NCBI GenBank assembly: GCA_022605955.1
Contig: JAKCOZ010000100.1
Location: 248,001 to 312,000 of the forward strand
Origin: Rallus limicola
Lineage: Eukaryota; Chordata; Aves; Gruiformes; Rallidae
Reading direction: 5' to 3'
DNA length: 64,000 bases
The notes below the pieces were generated by a model. The model worked only from the letters and a program-made list of their open reading frames with translations. It was not told where the DNA came from and searched no databases. Positions 57,170 through 64,000 of this stretch are shown piece after piece. Made by a program: the position numbers and the translations under genes. Positions within the stretch are counted from its first letter, which is position 1, and each line of letters opens with the position of its first letter.

Positions 57170-57823
57170 TGATGGCCTGGTCCTTCCTGTTGCTTGGAAG
57201 GCCAATGTTATCCTGGGCTCCATCAGCAGAGGGGTGGCAGCAGGGACAGGGAGGGGATTGTCCCTCTCTTCTCTGCCCTCAGGAGGCCCCAGCTGGAGTC
57301 CTGTGTCCAGAGCTGGGGCCCCAAGACAAGAAAGATGGGGAACTGTTGGAGAGGGGTCAGAGGAGCCATGAAGATGCTCAGAGGGCTGGAGCAGCTCCCC
57401 TCTGGAGAGAGGCTGAGGGAGCTGGGCTGGGTCAGCCTGGAGAAGAGAAGGCTGTGGGGGGACCTCATTGCAGCCTGCCAGTCCCTGAAGGGAGCAGAGG
57501 AACAGGAGGGGAATCAGCTTGTTCAAAGGGCAGAGCCTGGCAGGACAAGGGGGAATGGACTAAAGATAAAGGAAGGAAGGAAGGTTCAAATTAGATATTA
57601 GGGGGAAGTTCTTTGCAGAGAGAGTGGTGAGGGGCTGGAAGGGGCTGCCCAGAGAGGGGGTGGATGCCCTGTCCCTGGGGGTGTTGAAGGCCAGGTTGGC
57701 TGGGGGCCCTGGGCAACCTTGTGTATATCCGGCCTGAGGTTGGTGTCCCTGCCTATGGCAGGGGGATTGGAGATCTCTGATCCTTGGGGTCCCTCCCAAC
57801 CCATTGTATTCTGTGATTCTGTG
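57170..57823 (+). mobile_element. CR1 3' end of another subfamily, single insertion
   Basis: Recognisable ORF2 end ([28 protein letters not shown]) broken by shifts, then a tail ending TTCTGTGATTCTGTG. The matching spacer at about 28135-28175 lacks it, so it inserted after the two spacers split. Confidence 0.85.
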
Positions 57824-58980
57824 AAAAAGAAGAGAGTTAATGATTTTTGGAGGAAGGGGCAGACACCTCAGGAGTCCTCCAAGGATGTTGCGAGGTTACA
57901 CAAGGAAAAATTGAGAAAGGCCAAAGCTCAACTCAAACTTCATCCAGCTATGGCCATAAAGGACCAGGAAAACTGTTTCTAGAAATAGATTGGCATCCAA
58001 AGCAGGGCAAAGGAGAATCTCCATCCTTGATTTGACGTGGGGGAATACAGTGACAGAGGAGGAAGAAAAGGCTGAGTTCCTTTGTGCCTTATTTGCTTCA
58101 GTCCTTACTTCTAAGACCAAATATTCTTTGGGTGCCTCTCCCTCCTGAGATGGAAGATAAGAAGGGGAACATAACAAAGCCCCCATAACAGAAACAGAAC
58201 TGGTTGTTGACCTGCTACACCACTTAGCCAGACACAAGTGTAGGGGGTTAGATGGGGTCCCCCAAGGGTTCTATGGGGGCTGGTGTCAGTGCTCACCAAA
58301 CCAGCTTCTGTCATGTCTCAGCAGCCTTGCCTGTACTGGGCAAGTCCTAATTGACTGGAAGTGAGCAAACATGATACCTAGCTACAAGAACTGGTGGAAG
58401 GAGGGAAGCCAAGCATGTGCTGGGCTGCATCAGGAGAAGTGTGTCCAGTAAGTGGAGGGTGGCAATTCTCTACTGTGCTCTCCTGAGACTGGAGTCTTGT
58501 GTTTAGCTCTGGGCCCACTAGTATAAGAGTGATAGGGAGCTGCTGCATAAAGGGGACAGAAGAGCTCATCAAGATGGTCTTTTCAAACATTCTCCTTCTT
58601 GAGGACAGGCTGAGAGAGTTGAGTTTGTGTCTCCTGGAGAAGTTTCCAGGGAGACCTTAGAGCAGCCTTCCTGTACTGACAGGAGCCATGGAGGAAAGAT
58701 GGAGATGGACTCATTATTCAGGATGTGTAGTGATACAGTGAGGGGTAATGAGCAAACCTGAACGAGGGTAGATTTAGGTGAGCTATTAGGAAGGCTTTCT
58801 TTCTTGTAAGGGTGGATGGGCATTTGAAGTGGATCCCATACACTGCTCTGTGTGTCCCTGTGTCCCTGTCAGTGTTCAAGGCCAGGTTGCACAGGTGTCC
58901 CTGCTCATGGCAGGAGAGATGCAACTGAGATGACTTTGAAGGTCCCTTCTAATTCAAACCATTCTCTGATACTCTGATTC
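57824..58980 (+). mobile_element. Spacer, internally deleted CR1 ORF2 and CR1 tail
   Basis: 57824-58030 is unit spacer. 58040-58720 has the same internally deleted CR1 as 28200-28880, and the tail is at about 58855-58980. Confidence 0.65.
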
Positions 58981-59379
58981 TGTGCTGTCTATGTCCTCCT
59001 GATAATGCACAAATTTCTTGTACTATTATCCCTCACCTACCCAGATTTGGAGGGGCAATGATAGAGGGTCCCTGTGCTCACATGGTCCCCAGTCCATGTT
59101 ACCTTATCAGAGAGGCATCAGAACCATGAGTAGAAGTGAATAAAGGTATCAAAGGTTATCTTTGGGGAGTGAAGGTCTTGTGTGTCAGGCCAGAAGTGCC
59201 CCAGATGGAAGAGGGATGGTCTTCTCCAAACACACATCCCCAAGAGAGGTCTGGTATCCATTGTTCAACCCATCCTGCTGGCTGCTTGAGCCCTGACTTT
59301 GTGTTGTTTGAGGCTGGATGAGCTTTGGAAGAATGAAAACAGAATTGAGGAGATGTCAAAGGCTGTGCTGCAGGAGATG
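58981..59379. repeat. 3' flanking spacer of K18
   Basis: B2-type flank, somewhat diverged near 58985-59060. No gene seen. Confidence 0.6.
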
Positions 59380-59455
59380 TTTATTGATGAGGTGTAATCT
59401 CAGTCCACAGTATGGACTCTGGGATTTTTGGAGGTTGGGATCATGGAGAGGGCCC

Positions 59456-59788
59456 TTAGCAGGGGTAGCAGCCCCTTCTGCCTCCATAGCAGCCCAGGCC
59501 TCCTAAGCCGTAGCCATAGGCAAGGCCATAGGCAAGGCCATAGCCAAAGCCTCCAGAGGAGACAGGCACTCCCTGGGAGCTGAGTTCGTTGCCCACGGCA
59601 GCGGATGCGGAGGATCCCACAGCGGTGCTCTGGGGGAAGGAGCTGAGGATGGGTCCTGGCAGGGTGACCAGCACAGCGGGAGGCTGGATGACGACACGGG
59701 AGTCCTCACACTGCCTGACACAGGGCTCGTTGCAGCTGTTGGCCAGCGGGGTGGGTCCGCAGGGGCTGCAGAGGCTGTTGCAGGCCAT
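59456..59788 (-). CDS. K18, feather-type beta-keratin, 110 aa, short 3' UTR
   Basis: Ser8, [18 protein letters not shown] (Ala at both variable sites, the only such copy), GCYPC end. Intron 59809-59914. AATAAA at 59380-59385, only about 71 nt beyond the stop, through the same 3' UTR deletion as K7. P1 flank. Confidence 0.94.
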   Translation of the reverse strand: MACNSLCSPCGPTPLANSCNEPCVRQCEDSRVVIQPPAVLVTLPGPILSSFPQSTAVGSSASAAVGNELSSQGVPVSSGGFGYGLAYGLAYGYGLGGLGCYGGRRGCYPC

Positions 59789-59914
59789 GTGTGTGGTGTG
59801 GAGGGGCCCTGGAAGAGAGGAGGTTGAGAAAGCGCAGGGCTGCAAAGGTGTTGAGGGCTGGAAGAGCTGGGCCAAGCAGGGCAGGAGCTGGAGGGGAAGG
59901 GCTTTGAGGCTCAC

Positions 59915-59985
59915 CTTGTGGAGCGTGGAGCAGAAGGCGTCAGGAGAAGTGTGTGAGGGACAGAGGCTCTGGGTCGGCTTTTATG
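59915..59985 (-). promoter_or_regulatory. K18 core promoter and exon 1
   Basis: TATA element CATAAAAG at 59978-59985; start inferred near 59954. P1-type flank. Confidence 0.78.
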
Positions 59986-60620
59986 CTGGTCCCAGAGGGG
60001 TGTGACAGCCCTTGAGGGTGACTGTGTTTCTCACCACACTCTTCTCCCATGCCACAGCCTGGTGAGCAATGAGCTGGGGTGTGTTTTCCTGGCTACACTT
60101 CTCTGCCATTTCATGTCCTTCTCGTGACTCCATGTTCACTTGTCCCTGGCGGCAGCTTTGAAGGGCCAAATTCTGGGTGTTGAGTGTGTGTGTCAGGACG
60201 GGCAGGAGACACATCCAAAGCACAGGAGGGGATGGTTATCGTAACTGAGGTCATGCCATGGCATTTGTGTGGTGTGGTTTGCAGATGTGTTGTGAAGCAA
60301 GTGCCCCATTTTCTAGAAGACCTGAAGGCTTTTCTGTGCATTGGAGTTGTACCAGGTGAGGTGCTGTCCCTTCCATGGCATTCAGGCCTTCCCTGCCTTG
60401 CTGCCATGATGCTAAGCGTGTCGTTGGGCCCGGCCTTTCCAACTGCTGGTGCTCTGTGGTTCTGTCTTGCTGCCCCTGTGGCTCCTGTGTTTGGGAGAAA
60501 GGGGGCTGCATCTTGGGCCTTGTGCCCCCATGGGTCTGTCCCTGGTGTATGAGTAGAATCAGGCAGAGGGACGCTGCTTGTGAGAGCAGGCCATCATCCT
60601 GGCAGCCTCTGTCCAGAGCT
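59986..60620. repeat. P1-type 5' flank of K18
   Basis: CTTTGAA block near 60155-60162; diverged subrepeat at about 60390-60600. No gene seen. Confidence 0.55.
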
Positions 60621-61264
60621 GAGGTGTCCCCAGTGTTGTTGGGAGGCCTGCCAGGCTCCTTCTCAGCTGGTGTTAGCCCCTCAGCAGTGCTGCCCTTTCC
60701 TCAGGCTGACAGGTTTGTAGGCCGGGCTCTGGTGTGCCCATCCACACCCCATGGCTCCTTTGCATGGGCAGGTGAGAGTGTGGAGAGCCCGTGAGTGTGA
60801 TGAGAGGCAGAGGAGAGTGGAAGCCGCAGGGAGAGGATGTGGTGCTGCAGGAACACTGGGATCTTTCCTTAGGGTGCGTCCTGAGGGGTGAGGCCACTTC
60901 TCTGCACAGTGTTTGCTGGCAGAAGGAGGGTCTGCAGATTGCCAGGGCGAGCTGGAGCCAAGCGTGCAGCATGTGGCTGCAGAGCTGAGGCCCTGGTGAT
61001 GGATGATGGAAGCTGAGGGCCTGAGGAATGGCAAGGCAGCTGCAGTTTAGCCAAGGGGACTGTTCTGCAGGCTGATTGTCAGGTGAGCTGTCCTGTGTGT
61101 TGAGGAAGAATCAGAGCATTTGGAAGGAGTGCTCAACAATGGCAGGTACTCATCTGTGAGGCCTGATGGGATGCCCCCAGGAATGGTGAGGAAGGGAGCT
61201 GACTGGCCACATTGGGGGGCCCCCTTGAATATCTGACTGAGGTCGTATGACTCAGGAGTAGCTG
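60621..61264. repeat. Spacer module as 20746-21394
   Basis: Near-identical to the K7 module; function unknown. Confidence 0.5.
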
Positions 61265-61395
61265 GAGCTTCTCCTCCTTGAAGCCAGGCTGTGAGAGTAG
61301 GGGTTGTTCAACCTGGAGAAGATTGCAGGGAGACCTTAGAGCAGCCTTCATGGGCTTAGAAGAGGCTTGGAGGAAAGAAGGGCAGCCTCTTGTAC
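61265..61395 (+). mobile_element. CR1 fragment, plus orientation
   Basis: As 21395-21525. Confidence 0.65.
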
Positions 61396-61910
61396 TGTGG
61401 TGCCCAAAACTACATCCAGGACTCAGGGTGAGGCTGCACCAAGGCAGTGAAAAATGGAACAATCCCCTCTCAGGACCAGCTGGCCATGCTGTGCTTGAAG
61501 CTCCCCCCAGGATACAGTTGGCCCTCATGACTGGGTGGGCACAGTGATGGCTCAGGATTAACTTGGGGTTAACCAAGACTCCAGATCCCTGTCAGCACCA
61601 GCTGCTGGCCTTCCAGGCTGGATGCACAGCCAGGGATGGCTATTCCCAGGTGGAGAATCCAGTACTTGCCCTTGTTAATCTTCATGGTGTTGGTGACTGC
61701 CTGGCTCTCTAATCTGCCCATCTTTCTGTGTAAGGCTTCTCCACCCTCAAAAGAGGCAACAGCTTGTCTCAATTTGGTGTCATCTAGATATTTTTTATTA
61801 AGACCCCCTGTAGTCCTGAGTCCAGGTCGGTTATGAAAGTGTTTAAGAGAACTGGACCTGGAATGGAACCCTGGGGAAGCCCACAAGGGACTGGGGTTCA
61901 GAAGTGCCTA
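61396..61910 (-). mobile_element. Inverted CR1 ORF2 fragment
   Basis: As 21526-22030, with LDDTKL retained. Confidence 0.75.
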
Positions 61911-62273
61911 AGTGAGTCCAGGGTTTTGCTTGGGATTGTGAAGGTCTTATGTGACAGGCTTAGAAGGCACCGGGTGCCAATGGGAGTCGTTTGTGGGGAT
62001 GTAGTTTCTGAGAGAGGTCTGGCAGCCGTTTGTCAAGCCACCACCATGGCCTTTGGAGCCCTGGCCCTTTACTGGGTGAGGTTGGATGAGCCCTGGGAGA
62101 AGAAAGACTGAATGAGGACATGTTGAATGCTGTGATGCAGGAGAAGTTTATTGAAGGACAAAAACACAGTGACAAGGAAGGAGTTCCCAGAAGAGGGGCA
62201 CCGGTGTGAGGCAGAGGTCGGGTGAGCATCAGCCAACATCCTTTGTTGGTGTCAGGGCTGTTGTTGAGGGCCC

Positions 62274-62606
62274 TTAGCAGGGGTAGCAGCCCCTTCTGCC
62301 TCCATAGCAGCCCAGGCCTCCTAAGCCGTAGCCATAGCCAAGGCCATAGCCAAGGCCATAGCCAAAGCCTCCAGAGGAGACAGGCACTCCCTGGGAGCTG
62401 AGTTCGTTGCCCACGGCAGCGGATGCGGAGGATCCCACAGCGGTGCTCTGGGGGAAGGAGCTGAGGATGGGTCCTGGCAGGGTGACCACCACGGTGGAAG
62501 GCTGGATGACGACACGGGAGTCCTCACACTGCCTGACACAGGGCTCGTTGCAGCTGTTGGCCAGCGGGGTGGGTCCGCAGGGGCTGCAGAGGCTGTTGCA
62601 GGCCAT
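62274..62606 (-). CDS. K19, feather-type beta-keratin, 110 aa, STVV core
   Basis: Ser8, [23 protein letters not shown] end; same predicted protein as K15 but with a P2 promoter flank in place of P1. Intron 62627-62732; AATAAA at 62147-62152, 3' UTR about 122 nt (B3 type, as K8). Last complete gene of the window. Confidence 0.94.
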   Translation of the reverse strand: MACNSLCSPCGPTPLANSCNEPCVRQCEDSRVVIQPSTVVVTLPGPILSSFPQSTAVGSSASAAVGNELSSQGVPVSSGGFGYGLGYGLGYGYGLGGLGCYGGRRGCYPC

Positions 62607-62732
62607 GTGTGTGGTGTGGAGGGGCCCTGGAAGAGAGGAGGTTGAGAAAGCGCAGGGCTGCAAAGGTGTTGAGGGCTGGAAGAGCTGGGCCAAGCAGGGC
62701 AGGAGCTGGAGGGGAAGGGCTTTGAGGCTCAC

Positions 62733-62803
62733 CTTGTGGAGCGTGGAGCAGAAGGCGTCAGGAGAAGTGTGTGAGGGACAGAGGCTCTGGGTCGGCTTTT
62801 ATG
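62733..62803 (-). promoter_or_regulatory. K19 core promoter and exon 1
   Basis: TATA element CATAAAAG at 62796-62803; start inferred near 62772. P2-type flank. Confidence 0.78.
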
Positions 62804-63609
62804 CTGGTGCTGCAGTGCCCGAGGCACAGAGACAGCCTTTGCCCATGACAGCAGTTTTCAGGCAGGCAATTCTCACATGCCACAGCCTGGAGAGCAATGA
62901 GGTGGGGCGTGTTTTGCTGGCCACAAGGCTCCCTGTTCCTGTCCTCTTCTTGAGGTCGTGTCCCATTGGCCCTGGCGGCAGCTTTGAAGGGAGAGTCGGT
63001 TCTGGGATGGATTTGTAGGCAAGGTGTGTGTAGAAGCATTTTGGAGGCATGATAAAGGCTTAGGAGAGGTGGGGTGTCATGGGTGAGGCCCTCCATTCAT
63101 GTGGTGTGGTGTGTGGGTGTGTTGTCTAGTGGGATCCCATTTCCTTTCAGACCTGGAAGGCTGCTCTTGTCTTTGGGGTTTGATGGGCACCTTCCAGCAT
63201 ATTTGCTCTCTCCCAAACTTGCCCTTTGCTCACTAAACCTTTTTTTATACTGGTCATTTTCTTTGGGTGTGCTCTGGGGTGTCTTTGTGAACCTCTTTCT
63301 TGTAAAGTTGTAGCTGGAGGAAGGGAGCCTTCCTGATTTGGCTTGAGGCCCCTGAGTGCAGGAAGGAAGAGGAGGGATGTTTGCAAGAGCCAGATGTGGT
63401 CCTGTGAGCCCTGATTCTTAGCTGCTGAGCCCTGTCGTATCAAGAGGGCATCGAGCCTCCCCAGGGCCTTGTTTTGGCCCCTTTGCAGTGTTGCCCTTTT
63501 GTGTGGCTGCCACGTGTGTGGGCTGGGCTCTGGTGGGATCTATCCAGAGAGCAATGAATCTGGTGAAGGGTGAAGAGGAGAAACCTCATGTGGAGTCACT
63601 GAGGCAGTG
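62804..63609. repeat. P2-type 5' flank of K19 and diverged spacer
   Basis: CCAAT and CTTTGAA block near 62965-62995. From about 63100 the spacer is clearly more diverged than in K3, K6, K11 or K14. No gene seen. Confidence 0.55.
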
Positions 63610-64000
63610 TAGGTGCTTAGCCTGCAGAAAAGGCAGCTGAGAGGAGCCCACATCACCTTTGTCCACTCCCTAAGTGGTGTTTTTAGCAAGGTGGCTGTTA
63701 GGCAATTTTTGCCTACACAAGAGGAAATGGCCTCAATTGCTTCCAGGGGAGTTTCTGTTTGCTCTTGGGAAGGATGTCTTGAGTCCAAGGGTTAGGAAGC
63801 ACTGGAAGAGACAGCCCAGGGCAATGCTTGAGTCAGCATCCCTGGAGGGATTGAAAGACGGGTAGATATGGTGCTTGGGGATGTGGTGTTGTGGTGGACT
63901 TGGTATTGTGAGCTTCCCAGTTGGACCTGAGGATGGAAATGTTCCTTTCCAAGGGAAATGCTTTGGTGATTCTCAGCGAGGGGTTTCCTGTTGGGGAAGG
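63610..64000 (+). mobile_element. CR1 3' end, running off the window
   Basis: Same piece as 9055-9395, with adjoining unit sequence to the window edge. Confidence 0.7.

Noticed and set aside
1..64000. CRISPR-like or bacterial repeat system
   Set aside because: The repeats are 2.6-3.7-kb gene units with introns, TATA boxes and poly(A) signals, so the DNA is eukaryotic. No short direct repeats with unique spacers are present.

Overview
The window is vertebrate DNA, almost certainly from a bird. It holds a head-to-tail array of feather-type beta-keratin (corneous beta-protein) genes, all on the minus strand, separated by spacers built largely from fragments of CR1, the dominant avian LINE. The feather-type protein signature ([16 protein letters not shown], then the VVIQP...[11 protein letters not shown] core) and CR1 tails ending in short GATTCTGT repeats are the basis for calling it avian. 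I cannot name the species or chromosome. No prokaryotic feature, CRISPR array, tRNA or rRNA was seen.

Nineteen intact keratin genes are present, called K1 to K19 here in plus-strand order. There are also four traces of lost copies: R1 (25.7 kb, last codons plus 3' UTR), R2 (49.4 kb, 3' half of a coding exon), R3 (50.1 kb, a 3' UTR without a gene) and R4 (56.6 kb, a 5' flank without a gene). Repeat spacing is mostly 2.6 to 3.7 kb. Each intact gene has a CATAAAAG TATA box, a noncoding first exon of about 40 nt, a 106-bp GT-AG intron, a 20-nt leader, a single coding exon for 106, 110 or 111 residues, and a 3' UTR ending at AATAAA or a close variant.

Gene bodies are almost identical, but their flanks are not. 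Two kinds of 5' flank (P1 and P2) diverge only a few bases upstream of the TATA box. Two kinds of protein end (GCYPC and GYGYLC) are tied to different 3' flanks. A GYGYLC end goes with a CR1 reverse-transcriptase fragment just beyond the poly(A) signal. Internal variants (Ser/Arg at residue 8; PAVL/STVV at residues 37 to 40; Gly/Ala in the GYGL repeats; tail; promoter type) occur in many combinations. This is the pattern expected from gene conversion and unequal crossing-over inside the gene body.

Layout: 1-13 kb, K1-K4; 13.6-23 kb, block K5-K8; 24-27 kb, a diverged and broken zone (R1) and K9; 27-47 kb, K10-K15, with a young CR1 inside the 3' UTR of K12; 49-51 kb, a deletion scar zone (R2, R3); 51.4-63 kb, block K16-K19, which repeats the unit order of K5-K8 and contains the lost copy R4 and a separate CR1 insertion. 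All genes would contribute near-identical structural protein to the same kind of cornifying cell. Differences in dosage, promoter flank, 3' UTR and C-terminal cysteine number are the likely functional variables.
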